From positions 1 to 39,531 of the forward strand of contig CACOGA010000011.1 in NCBI GenBank assembly GCA_902626585.1: 39,531 bases of DNA. The letters are read 5' to 3'. Positions 18,586 through 26,340 of this stretch are shown piece after piece. The translations under genes were made by a program, and so were the position numbers. How positions within the stretch are numbered: position 1 is the stretch's first letter; each line of letters opens with the position of its first letter. The notes below the pieces were generated by a model, which saw nothing but the letters and a program-made list of their open reading frames with translations, searched no databases and was not told the origin of the DNA. Source of the stretch: an uncultured Bacteroidota bacterium. Its GTDB lineage: Bacteria > Bacteroidota > Bacteroidia > Flavobacteriales > Flavobacteriaceae.

Positions 18586-18809
18586 GATTAGGTTGTTTCT
18601 GTTATTAAATATAATGACTTAAATATAACATTATAGCCTGTTATAGGAAAGGCATTTGTAAACAATAGATTAAATTTTTGATATTTTAATATGTTTTTGC
18701 GAAAAATTCTAAGATATTCATAGTTTTTTATAGAATAATTTATCAATTTTTAGAACTGGCTATTTAATAAAAATTCTTTGCTTGCCTAGTATTTTTTTAT
18801 ATTCGCTTA
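18586..18809. promoter_or_regulatory. Divergent control region between SusC operon and secreted binding protein gene
   Basis: The longest gene-free stretch of the window (224 bases), very AT-rich. On the minus strand two copies of TATATTTA (18606-18613 and 18620-18627 on the plus strand as TAAATATA) match 7 of 8 bases of the TAnnTTTG -7 element, without a clear TTTG upstream. At 18631 and 18641 TTATAGCC and TTATAGGA form a direct repeat with a period of exactly 10 bases, one helical turn, a plausible regulator site. No open reading frame of note or RNA structure was recognised here. Confidence 0.4.
18777..18805 (+). promoter_or_regulatory. Candidate Bacteroidota-type promoter for the gene at 18810
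   Basis: TTTG (18777-18780) is followed after 17 bases by TATATTCG (18798-18805), a near match to TAnnTTTG. The start codon lies only 4 bases beyond, so the transcript would have almost no leader. The -7 match is imperfect and the spacer slightly short, so this is tentative. Confidence 0.35.
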
Positions 18810-20108
18810 ATGAAGAAAAAGATTACCTACATTTCAAGTATTCTCTGCTATTTGTTTTTTATAATTTCGATTCAGGCTCAAATCAATCTACCTATAGATT
18901 TTGAGAATGAACAAATTACAAATAGTGATTTTGTTGATTTTAATGGCGGATCGGGAGCTGTAGTTTATAATCCTCAGGTTGACGATAGCAATCCAAGTGA
19001 GCTAGTAGGTGTTATAATAAGAGATGGGGGTGCTATCTGGGCAGGTAGCTACATTGAAATTGATAGTTATTTAGATTTTTCAATAAATACTAGTATTTCA
19101 ATGAGTGTTTACACCCCAATTTCTGGACTAACGGTTAAATTTAAATTAGAAGGTAATAACGGCGCAGCAACTGAGCGTGATTCTTATACAACGCTGTCAA
19201 ATGGTTGGGAAACCCTTACTTGGAGTTTTGCAGGCGAGCCCTCAAATACATACAATAAACTAGTTTTAATGTTTGACTTTGGTAATGTTGGAGATGGTAG
19301 TGTCAATTCAACCTTTTACTTTGACAATATTGATGCGTTTGATCCTTCAGGAGGACTAAATCAAATTGATCTACCGGTTACATTTGAAGATCCAGAGATG
19401 TATTATTCAGTAATCGACTTTGAGGGTAATGGGCCATCTACAATTGTTGAAGAGGGTGGTAATCATTATGTTCAAGTTATAAAAACTGAAGAATCTGGTA
19501 CATCTGCCGGAGTAACCATAGGAACTGAAGAAGGATTTGCAACTAGTATTCCTATTACAAGTAGTGATACCAAAATGTATGCTCACATTTTTGTCCAGGG
19601 AACAGCGCAAGTAGGTATTCCAGTCAGGTTTAAGATTGAAAATTCAAATGACCCAACTCAATCTGTAGAAACCGAAGCATATACAACTGTTGTGGGCGAA
19701 TGGGAGATTCTAGAATTTGATTTTAGTAACGAAGCATCAGGTACAGCAGCACTAAATACAGCTTATGCATTTAATATGGCCTCAATATTTTTTAATTTTG
19801 GCTCTACTGGAGATAGTGAGACTATTTATAATTTTGATAATATTTCATTTGGATCGCCAATCTCTTTGAATATCAATGATAATCTTCCTAATGCCTACAG
19901 GGTCTATCCTAATCCTTTTATTGACAAAATAAAGATATTTGGAATAGAAGGAAGTGAGACCATTGTTATAAATAATATTCTTGGTAAAGAAATTTTTAAA
20001 GGTGTTGGAATAGATGAAATTAACCTTTCAGGTTTTGAAAAAGGAACGTACTTTTTGACCCTTTCAAAAGGTAGTCATAGCAGAACACTGAAAGTCATAA
20101 AAAAATAG
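18810..20108 (+). CDS. T9SS-secreted protein with two tandem binding modules
   Basis: 432 residues. Signal peptide about 1-23 (ISIQAQ). Two homologous beta-sandwich modules follow (about 25-177 and 185-347). Each starts with LP-V/I-D/T-FE, continues with a core of SVYTPISGLTVKFKLEG or the equivalent AHIFVQGTAQVGIPVRFKIE, and ends with YFDNI or NFDNI. The last part (about 362-432) is a T9SS sorting domain (YRVYPNPFIDK). This two-module layout is often found beside PULs and attached to glycoside hydrolases, and probably binds glycan at the cell surface (inference). It is read away from SusC and could share its regulation. No catalytic residues were recognised. Confidence 0.88.
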   Translation: MKKKITYISSILCYLFFIISIQAQINLPIDFENEQITNSDFVDFNGGSGAVVYNPQVDDSNPSELVGVIIRDGGAIWAGSYIEIDSYLDFSINTSISMSVYTPISGLTVKFKLEGNNGAATERDSYTTLSNGWETLTWSFAGEPSNTYNKLVLMFDFGNVGDGSVNSTFYFDNIDAFDPSGGLNQIDLPVTFEDPEMYYSVIDFEGNGPSTIVEEGGNHYVQVIKTEESGTSAGVTIGTEEGFATSIPITSSDTKMYAHIFVQGTAQVGIPVRFKIENSNDPTQSVETEAYTTVVGEWEILEFDFSNEASGTAALNTAYAFNMASIFFNFGSTGDSETIYNFDNISFGSPISLNINDNLPNAYRVYPNPFIDKIKIFGIEGSETIVINNILGKEIFKGVGIDEINLSGFEKGTYFLTLSKGSHSRTLKVIKK

Positions 20109-20112
20109 TCAA

Positions 20113-20292
20113 ATGAAAAGCTACTGGAATCAAAACAATTATAGAAAACTATTTAATATTTCTATTTTTTTAATCATTCTTGGCGGCGCATTATCTATTA
20201 TTGAGTTGCTTACAGAAAATAGCAGCTCAATACTTCTTTCAGGTGTTTTCTTACTGATTATTTTGAAAATTTTTAAATCTAAGTTTTATTAA
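20113..20292 (+). CDS. Small two-helix membrane protein, 59 residues
   Basis: A short frame translated by hand: starts MKSYWNQNNYRKL, then two hydrophobic stretches (about residues 14-31, NISIFLIILGGALSI, and 39-53, SILLSGVFLLIILKI), and ends FKSKFY. The ATG lies 4 bases after the stop of the secreted binding protein, and the stop is 4 bases before the convergent UPF0316 gene, so it fills the gap exactly. A basic N-terminus, paired membrane helices and basic tail make coding likely. Function unknown. It may be translated together with the preceding gene. Confidence 0.65.
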   Translation: MKSYWNQNNYRKLFNISIFLIILGGALSIIELLTENSSSILLSGVFLLIILKIFKSKFY

Positions 20293-20296
20293 CTAA

Positions 20297-20794
20297 TTAC
20301 TTTCTTAATGATGTTGGGTTGGCAAAATCCGTGGTAACATAAGCATCAGGGTTTACTGACCTTATTATTGAAAGTACTGTGCTAAGTTTTTTTCTTGGAA
20401 CGATGCACCATGAAATTGTTACAGCACCATCTCTACCTTTTGCTTTAATATCCGTAACCATAAATCCCTTATCTCTCAGAGGCTTACTAATATTTGCTGA
20501 TTTAGAAGGCGTAAAAACTCTAACAACAGCGCTTCCTAGGCCAATAAATTTTTCTAATTGAATTCCAAGTAATGTTCCAGCTGCAAATCCAAAAGCATAG
20601 GCTGCAATTAAAAAAGGATCGTTTATGTCCTTAATCACTTGTGATACTGCAAGAATCCAAATTGCAGATTCAACCAATCCAATGAATGCTCCAAGAACTG
20701 GCTTTTTAGTAACTACCAGGGCCCTTACAGTTGTTAATGATTGGTCGATAAGTCTCAAGACAAAAATTAGAAGTGCAGACAAAAACAGACTCAT
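20297..20794 (-). CDS. UPF0316 family membrane protein (DUF5698/DUF2179)
   Basis: 165 residues. Three predicted membrane segments (about 1-20, 32-52 and 58-80) with the family-typical RLIDQSLTTVRALVV near the N-terminus. A cytoplasmic DUF2179-like domain follows (about 88-160, VVRVFTPSKS, GFMVTDIKAKGRDGAVTIS, VNPDAYVTTDFAN). The family is widespread and uncharacterised. Start is ATG with a 91-base divergent gap to the acetyltransferase gene. The 3' end meets the small membrane protein with only 4 bases between. Confidence 0.9.
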   Translation of the reverse strand: MSLFLSALLIFVLRLIDQSLTTVRALVVTKKPVLGAFIGLVESAIWILAVSQVIKDINDPFLIAAYAFGFAAGTLLGIQLEKFIGLGSAVVRVFTPSKSANISKPLRDKGFMVTDIKAKGRDGAVTISWCIVPRKKLSTVLSIIRSVNPDAYVTTDFANPTSLRK

Positions 20795-20822
20795 AATTAT
20801 GTAATTAAAAAATATTAGTATT

Positions 20823-20836
20823 ATCTAAAGTTAGAT
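20823..20836. promoter_or_regulatory. Palindrome ATCTAA-AG-TTAGAT in a divergent gap
   Basis: A 14-base sequence with perfect 6-base arms and a 2-base centre lies between the divergent UPF0316 and acetyltransferase genes. It sits about 22 bases upstream of the candidate -7 element at 20859. A dimeric regulator could bind here, but in AT-rich DNA such a palindrome can arise by chance. Confidence 0.25.
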
Positions 20837-20858
20837 GATTTTATAAAGCTTTTAATTT

Positions 20859-20866
20859 TAAATTTG
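20859..20866 (+). promoter_or_regulatory. Candidate -7 element TAAATTTG for the acetyltransferase-MATE operon
   Basis: A perfect match to the Bacteroidota TAnnTTTG element, 19 bases before the ATG at 20886. No good TTTG was seen at the expected -33 distance, which lowers confidence. Confidence 0.4.
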
Positions 20867-20885
20867 TTTTTTTATTCACTTAGTT

Positions 20886-21386
20886 ATGATTCGAGCCGGA
20901 GACATTTCCGACATTGATGTCATTTTAAATATTACAAAATCATGCGCAGCAAACATGATTCAAAATGACATCTATCAATGGAATGAACATTACCCAGACA
21001 GAAATTCATTTGTTAACGATGCAAAAAATCAGGAACTATATGTTTTTAGTAAAAACGATAAAGTGATTGCTTGCATTTCTCTTTGTAAGCATATGGATGA
21101 GGTTTATTTACCTGTGATATGGAAAACTAGTAATCATAATAATCTATATATTCACCGATTAGCAGTTCATCCTGATTTTCAAAAAAAGGGTATCGGAAAA
21201 TTATTGATGGATTTCGCTGAAAAATATGCCAGAGAAAATAATTATATCTCTGTTAGATTAGATACCTTTTCTGTAAACAAAAGAAACTTAAAATTTTACG
21301 AATCAAGAGGATATCAACAATTGGAAGGAATCTATTTTCCAAAGCAAAGCGAATTTCCTTTTTATTGCTACGAATTAATACTTTGA
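20886..21386 (+). CDS. GNAT family N-acetyltransferase
   Basis: 166 residues, the usual size of a single-domain GNAT enzyme. The acetyl-CoA-binding loop is visible at about residues 99-106 (QKKGIGKLL) after the strand YIHRLAVHPDF. The C-terminal NKRNLKFYESRGY is the standard family ending. It transfers an acyl group from acyl-CoA to an amine; the substrate cannot be told. Its TGA overlaps the TTG start of the MATE gene (TTGA), so the two are probably translated together. Confidence 0.92.
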   Translation: MIRAGDISDIDVILNITKSCAANMIQNDIYQWNEHYPDRNSFVNDAKNQELYVFSKNDKVIACISLCKHMDEVYLPVIWKTSNHNNLYIHRLAVHPDFQKKGIGKLLMDFAEKYARENNYISVRLDTFSVNKRNLKFYESRGYQQLEGIYFPKQSEFPFYCYELIL

Positions 21387-22708
21387 GAAAATCGGTTAAA
21401 ATTTCTGACATACAAAAGCTAGCAATACCTGCTTTAATTTCCGGTATAGCAGAACCAATTTTGTCAATAACCGACACGATAATTGTTGGAAATATTCCAG
21501 AAAATGCAACCATCTCACTTGGTGCAGTTGGAATTGTGGGTAGTTTTATTTCGATGTTAATTTGGGTCTTTGGACAAACCAGAAGTGTAATTGCTTCAAT
21601 TATTGCACAAGCCCTAGGTAAAGAAAAATTAAAGGATGTTGAAACACTTCCTGCACAAGGAATTTTAATTATTATTACTACCAGCTTTCTTATTATACTG
21701 CTAACATTCTTCAACTCTGAGAGTCTATTTAAATTTTACAATGCAAGTGGTGATCTTCTTAAATTCAGTGTTGACTATTTTAATATTAGGGTATGGGGCC
21801 TGCCTTTTACTCTTCTAACCATTGGGGTATTTGGAATATTTCGAGGTCTTCAAAATACCTTTTACCCAATGGTCATTGCTATCATTGGAACGATATTAAA
21901 TATTGTTTTAGATATAATATTTGTCTTTGGAATTGATGGGGTTATTAGTCCAATGTATATTAAAGGAGCAGCATATGCTAGTTTAATTGCTCAAATAACA
22001 ATGGCCATTATTGCAATAATATTATTATACAAAAAAACCAATATAACACTGGCGGTAAGACTACCTTTTAACCCCAAAATAAAATCATTTTTACAGATGT
22101 TTGGCAACCTTGTGATTAGAACTGCATCATTAAATGTAACTTTATATTTCTGTAATGCATTTGCTACAAAATATGGTAATGAGTTTATCGCTGCTTATAC
22201 CATAGCCATTAACCTCTGGTTTCTTGTTGCATTTATTATAGATGGATACTCCAGTGCCGGGACTATTTTATCAGGAAAATTATTCGGAGAAAAATCGTAT
22301 AGTGTGCTTATGAAATTTGGAAATGATCTGACAAAAATAGGCGTTAAAATAGGATTTATTATGTGTATTATTGGGTTTATTTTTTACTATCCTCTTGGAA
22401 GAATATTTAATAATGACCCTGTTGTTTTACAAGAGTTTTATAACATTTTTTGGATCGTTCTAGCAATGCTTCCCCTATGCTCAGTTGCATTTATTTTTGA
22501 TGGTATCTATAAAGGGTTAGGATGGATGAAGGATTTGAGGAATGTATTATTGTTTTCAACGTTTTTCGTTTTTGTGCCATTTGTTTTCTTATTTGATCAT
22601 TATGAATTAGGGTTACATGGAATTTTCTATGCCTTCACACTTTGGATTTTAGCAAGGTCGATTCCACTTATAATTAAATTCAGAAAAACATTTAATAAGC
22701 TTTCATAA
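21383..22708 (+). CDS. MATE family efflux transporter
   Basis: About 441 residues and twelve hydrophobic segments. The opening ISDIQKLAIPALISGIAEPILSI with TDTIIVGNI is typical of MATE antiporters, and GTILNIVLDIIFVFGI and PLCSVAFIFDGIYKGLG fit the middle and second half. Such proteins export drugs or metabolites in exchange for Na+ or H+. I prefer the TTG at 21383-21385, which overlaps the preceding stop by 4 bases. A TTG at 21365 would add six residues; no ATG occurs near. The 5' acetyltransferase may modify the exported compound (inference). Confidence 0.92.
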   Translation: MRKSVKISDIQKLAIPALISGIAEPILSITDTIIVGNIPENATISLGAVGIVGSFISMLIWVFGQTRSVIASIIAQALGKEKLKDVETLPAQGILIIITTSFLIILLTFFNSESLFKFYNASGDLLKFSVDYFNIRVWGLPFTLLTIGVFGIFRGLQNTFYPMVIAIIGTILNIVLDIIFVFGIDGVISPMYIKGAAYASLIAQITMAIIAIILLYKKTNITLAVRLPFNPKIKSFLQMFGNLVIRTASLNVTLYFCNAFATKYGNEFIAAYTIAINLWFLVAFIIDGYSSAGTILSGKLFGEKSYSVLMKFGNDLTKIGVKIGFIMCIIGFIFYYPLGRIFNNDPVVLQEFYNIFWIVLAMLPLCSVAFIFDGIYKGLGWMKDLRNVLLFSTFFVFVPFVFLFDHYELGLHGIFYAFTLWILARSIPLIIKFRKTFNKLS

Positions 22709-22714
22709 ATAATG

Positions 22715-22722
22715 TACATTTG
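22715..22722 (+). promoter_or_regulatory. -7 promoter element TACATTTG upstream of queD
   Basis: A perfect TAnnTTTG match 18 bases before the ATG at 22741. Transcription would start around 22728, leaving a leader of about a dozen bases. The upstream -33 region is weak (TTTA rather than TTTG). Its TTTG contains a TTG that could be mistaken for a start codon at 22720; promoter use makes the downstream ATG the better start. Confidence 0.5.
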
Positions 22723-22740
22723 GAGCTCAATAAACAGCTA

Positions 22741-23190
22741 ATGTCAAAGATCAGAATCACAAAAAAATTTAGATTTGAAGCTGCTCATGCTCTTTACGGT
22801 TATGACGGGAAATGTAAAAATATTCACGGTCACAATTATAATCTTTTTGTGACAGTAATTGGAGTTCCCATCAGAAACAAATCTAACGTAAAATGTGGAA
22901 TGGTTATGGATTTTGGTGACTTAAAGGAAATTGTCAATAATGAAATAATTGAAAAATTTGATCACTCTGTGATTTTCAATAAAAATACTGCTCACGAAAA
23001 ACTTGCTAATGATTTAGTAAACGATGGTCACAAAGTGGTTATGGCAGATTATCAACCAACAATTGAGGAAATGGTAATGGACTTTGCCAATAAAATCTCT
23101 TCAAAACTTCCAGATGATATCAAACTTCACTCACTTAAATTAGAGGAAACCGAAACCTCTTATTCCGAATGGTTTGCTGCTGACAATTAA
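22741..23190 (+). CDS. queD: 6-carboxytetrahydropterin synthase (QueD/PTPS family)
   Basis: 149 residues from the ATG at 22741; a TTG at 22720 would add seven residues but lies inside the promoter element. Zinc ligands are His16 (FEAAHAL) and the two His of CKNIHGH (about 25-31). The C-x3-H-G-H pattern, with the catalytic Cys, marks QueD-type enzymes rather than eukaryote-like PTPS. FDHSVIFN and LEETETSYSEW complete the active site. QueD converts 7,8-dihydroneopterin triphosphate to 6-carboxytetrahydropterin in the queuosine and 7-deazaguanine pathway. Other pathway genes are not in the window. Confidence 0.92.
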   Translation: MSKIRITKKFRFEAAHALYGYDGKCKNIHGHNYNLFVTVIGVPIRNKSNVKCGMVMDFGDLKEIVNNEIIEKFDHSVIFNKNTAHEKLANDLVNDGHKVVMADYQPTIEEMVMDFANKISSKLPDDIKLHSLKLEETETSYSEWFAADN

Positions 23191-23207
23191 TCTTTTGCAT
23201 ATCTTTG
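23173..23207 (+). promoter_or_regulatory. Candidate promoter TTTG-N23-TATCTTTG for lpxH
   Basis: TTTG at 23173-23176 and a perfect TAnnTTTG element at 23200-23207, 13 bases before the ATG at 23220. The spacer (23 bases) is at the long end. The element lies just after the queD stop (23190), so lpxH may have its own start of transcription with a very short leader. Confidence 0.5.
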
Positions 23208-23219
23208 AGCAAAGAAGTC

Positions 23220-23975
23220 ATGAAAGTTAGCGAAGGAAAAAAAATATATTTTGCGTCTGACAACCATTTAGGCCTACCTGATTATAAGTCAAGTTTACAG
23301 CGTGAAAAGAAGTTTGTACAATGGCTTGATATTATTAAAGATGATGCACATTCAATTTATCTTCTAGGAGATCTATTTGACTTTTGGTTTGAATATAAAA
23401 CGGTCGTTCCGAAAGGTTTTGTAAGGGTCTTAGGAAAAATCGCAGAAATTTCTGATTTAGGGATTCCTATTTATTTCTTTACTGGTAATCATGATATGTG
23501 GGTTAACAATTACTTCCAAAAGGAGCTTGGTATCAAAGTTATAACCGAGCCACAGCAGTTTGAAATAAATGGAAAAAAATTCCTCGTTGGGCATGGAGAT
23601 GGATTAGGGCCTGGAGATGTTTCTTACAAATTGATGAAAAGATTTGTTACCGGTAATAAATTTTTCCAATTGTGCTTTAGCTGGGTTCATCCAGACATAG
23701 GGGTTAAACTGGGCCAATTTCTTTCAAAGGAAAAGAAAATAATGTCAACCAAGAAAGATATTGGAGATATTGAAAATCAGTGGCTTACACAATACTGCAG
23801 AAAAAAACTAGAAAGTAATAAATACAATTATTTTATTTTTGGCCATTCACACATCCCCGTCGAATTAGAACTGAACTCTGAATGTAAATACATAAATCTT
23901 GGAGACTGGATTAGCCATTTCACGTATGCCGAATTTGACGGAGTTCAACTTGTGCTAAAAAAGTACGAAAGTTAA
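23220..23975 (+). CDS. lpxH: UDP-2,3-diacylglucosamine hydrolase-type metallophosphoesterase (LpxH-like)
   Basis: 251 residues from ATG 23220; a TTG at 23205 lies inside the -7 promoter element and is rejected. The calcineurin-like metal ligands are all visible: DNHLG (about 14-18), GDLFDFW (about 50-56), GNHDMW (about 91-96), GHGDG (about 125-129) and GHSH (near 210). The spacing and the FDFWFEY motif are typical of LpxH and LpxH2-like enzymes, which remove UMP from UDP-diacylglucosamine in lipid A synthesis at the inner membrane. Its TAA stop shares the TTAA palindrome with the stop of the convergent gene. Confidence 0.88.
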   Translation: MKVSEGKKIYFASDNHLGLPDYKSSLQREKKFVQWLDIIKDDAHSIYLLGDLFDFWFEYKTVVPKGFVRVLGKIAEISDLGIPIYFFTGNHDMWVNNYFQKELGIKVITEPQQFEINGKKFLVGHGDGLGPGDVSYKLMKRFVTGNKFFQLCFSWVHPDIGVKLGQFLSKEKKIMSTKKDIGDIENQWLTQYCRKKLESNKYNYFIFGHSHIPVELELNSECKYINLGDWISHFTYAEFDGVQLVLKKYES

Positions 23976-24355
23976 TCTTGTTGGATGTTTCTTTTAAAGT
24001 CTTTATCTTCTTTTCTTCCATAGTACATATTTCCAATTAAGGCCATAACCTCCTCAATAATTTCATCGGGCTTTTCAGACTCAATTGGAAACACGAGACC
24101 GCTCATACTTATCAATTCATTCTTATCGCAACCTAGATCTATAGCGGTAGCATAATAATATCTAAGAACATAATCTAAGCTATATTTGGTATTCTTAAAA
24201 TTTTTTTTGAAAACCAAAGAGTCATGAAAGGTGGTTGTTAAAGTTCTATACCCTTTTTGCATATTTTTATTTTTAACATAGACTCCCATTTCTGGTTTTT
24301 CCTGTGCTATGGAAAGTACTGTAAAAAACCAAATAAATAAAACACAAGTCCTCAT
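23972..24355 (-). CDS. Small secreted protein downstream of a TonB receptor
   Basis: 127 residues. A signal peptide (MRTCVLFIWFFTVLSIAQ) is followed by a charged domain with no motif I recognise (GVYVKNKNMQKGYRTLTT, YSLDYVLRYYYATAIDLG). It is therefore predicted to be periplasmic. Its ATG overlaps the stop of the TonB receptor by one base (TAATG), so the two are probably co-translated. The 3' end shares the TTAA stop palindrome with lpxH. The tight link suggests a role together with the receptor (inference). Confidence 0.75.
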   Translation of the reverse strand: MRTCVLFIWFFTVLSIAQEKPEMGVYVKNKNMQKGYRTLTTTFHDSLVFKKNFKNTKYSLDYVLRYYYATAIDLGCDKNELISMSGLVFPIESEKPDEIIEEVMALIGNMYYGRKEDKDFKRNIQQD

Positions 24356-26337
24356 TAGAAAGTGGCTTTAATTGAAAGGATGAAACTTCTAAGTGAAGCT
24401 GGCTCGTAAAACCTGTTGCCAAATGCGTTGGTCCTAATATTATCATAATACTTTTCATCAAATAGATTCCTGACATGTAAACCAATATCTAATGAAAAAT
24501 CTCTAAAACTGAATTTATTTTTCATAGCAATATTTGAAAGTAAATATGAGGGTACTTTAACTTCATTAGTGTCGTCTGCATAGAGTGAATTAACATATTT
24601 TAAATCTAGTTTTAACTTAAGATTCTTTTTGCCGTAAAGCCACTCAAATGCAAAGTTAGATTTTGGAATTCCAGCTAGATCTCCACTAACTCCTTGGTTT
24701 TCAAATTCATATTTAGCTTGAGTATATGATGCATTTAATAGCCCAGACTTCCCTAAATTATAACTAGCCTCAAACTCAACACCAACCCTTTTTGAGGTGC
24801 CTAGATTTCTGTAGAAATTCATACCCTCAAAACCCTCTAATTCGTAACGAACTATTTCATCTATTGTGTCAATATAAAATGCAATTAAACTGTAAGATAA
24901 ATTTTGTGATTTTTTTCTAAAACCTAAATCAAAGCCGCTTGAAGTCATTGGAGTTAAATCTCCATTGAATCCTTCACCGCTTGGATTTGCGGAAAGCTCA
25001 CTTAAAGAAGGTGTTTCGTATGATTTACCAAAATTTATATAAACTTCATCATTTTTATTTAAGTTGTAAATAAATCCAACATTGGGCGAGAAAGCTTTGA
25101 GTGATTTAGAATAATCAACATATTGTTGATCGATTCCAATATTATCATCTAATGTGATTTCATGTAGATCAAACCTAATGCCTGTTTGAATGCTATAATT
25201 TTGCTTATTATAGGACGCAAGTGCAAAAGCACCATAAGACTTAAAGGACTCAATTTGATCAAGGGTTATAGCTCCCTTTTCGCCTTCATTGTTTTCAAAT
25301 CTTTTTCTGTTATCTTTTTGATCTTGAATTGACGTTCCAACTATCCATTCAAAATTCTGAGATTTATCTTTTATGCTTATTTCTGCTCCAGAAAAATCTC
25401 TGTTTAAATCGACATAACCTCCATTTGTAAACGGTAGTAGTCCAACAAAATCTCGATTGCTGTAATATACATTTGAATTAATCTCACCTAGTTTTGTATC
25501 CCAGTCTAAAACTACTCCTGTTTGAATTTGTTTGATTGATTCTTGCGAATTATAAAGTACATTTCTATCTCTTGCTTGTGAACTATTTTCTTCAACTGAT
25601 TCAATATTTAATCCTCCTGGGTCAAAAGCGTACGGGCTATCGAAATAAAGCAAATTGAGTTTCAAATTCATATTTTGAAATTTCCTTGCGTGCTTAAAAA
25701 ATAAGGACTTATTTAAGTAACTGCTATGGTCTCTATATCCATCACTCTCAGCCTGAGAAATATTTAAAATCGTGGATGACTTTTCACTACTTGTTGAGTA
25801 TGTTCCATTGAAATTTTTATAACCATAACTTCCATAACCAGCCTCCACAATATATTTGTCAGTAAGATTGGAAAAAGTATTTATACTAACTACTCCCCCC
25901 GATGCATTTCCATATCTTGTGGATGACAGGCTTTTCATAATCTCAACATTCTCAATTAGCTGAAAAGGGATATTATCTACTTGTGATTGGCCATCCGGAG
26001 TTGTTAGTGGCACTCCGTCTAGAATAATTTTTAGACCTCTAATTCCAAAAGCTGAGCGGGCGCCAAAACCCCTTATAGCCATTCGGTTATCTTGTGCTTG
26101 ATTTTCACTGTTTGTAATCCAAAGTCCAGCAGAAAAATCGATTGCATCTTGAAAATTAACCTGCTGAATTTCATTTTCATCATATGAAATTTCGGAAATG
26201 GAAAGTGCTGGATTGACCTCATTAATAAAAACGCTTTTCAATATTGCTGCGTCTAGATTTAAAGTATCTGACTGAACAGCGAAAACATTGATTTGAAATA
26301 GTATAAAAATGTATGGAAATATAAATAGTTTTTTCAT
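24355..26337 (-). CDS. TonB-dependent outer-membrane receptor
   Basis: 660 residues. Signal peptide about 1-20 (NVFAVQ). The plug (about 60-155) has RMAIRGFGARSAFGIRG, ILDGVPLTTPDGQ and RYGNASGGVVSI. The barrel follows, ending with the aromatic residue typical of outer-membrane proteins (LSIKATF). It has no SusC-type extra domain and no SusD partner, so it is a classic small-ligand receptor, not part of the PUL. The RGFGARSAFG and PDGQ motifs resemble the YncD/PqqU group, which suggests a cofactor or metal chelate as cargo, but this is weak. It follows an MFS exporter gene by 3 bases. Confidence 0.93.
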   Translation of the reverse strand: MKKLFIFPYIFILFQINVFAVQSDTLNLDAAILKSVFINEVNPALSISEISYDENEIQQVNFQDAIDFSAGLWITNSENQAQDNRMAIRGFGARSAFGIRGLKIILDGVPLTTPDGQSQVDNIPFQLIENVEIMKSLSSTRYGNASGGVVSINTFSNLTDKYIVEAGYGSYGYKNFNGTYSTSSEKSSTILNISQAESDGYRDHSSYLNKSLFFKHARKFQNMNLKLNLLYFDSPYAFDPGGLNIESVEENSSQARDRNVLYNSQESIKQIQTGVVLDWDTKLGEINSNVYYSNRDFVGLLPFTNGGYVDLNRDFSGAEISIKDKSQNFEWIVGTSIQDQKDNRKRFENNEGEKGAITLDQIESFKSYGAFALASYNKQNYSIQTGIRFDLHEITLDDNIGIDQQYVDYSKSLKAFSPNVGFIYNLNKNDEVYINFGKSYETPSLSELSANPSGEGFNGDLTPMTSSGFDLGFRKKSQNLSYSLIAFYIDTIDEIVRYELEGFEGMNFYRNLGTSKRVGVEFEASYNLGKSGLLNASYTQAKYEFENQGVSGDLAGIPKSNFAFEWLYGKKNLKLKLDLKYVNSLYADDTNEVKVPSYLLSNIAMKNKFSFRDFSLDIGLHVRNLFDEKYYDNIRTNAFGNRFYEPASLRSFILSIKATF

Positions 26338-26340
26338 GTA

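Noticed and set aside
23205-23219. TTG start for lpxH at 23205
   Set aside because: It lies within the TATCTTTG promoter element; the ATG at 23220 gives the normal family N-terminus.
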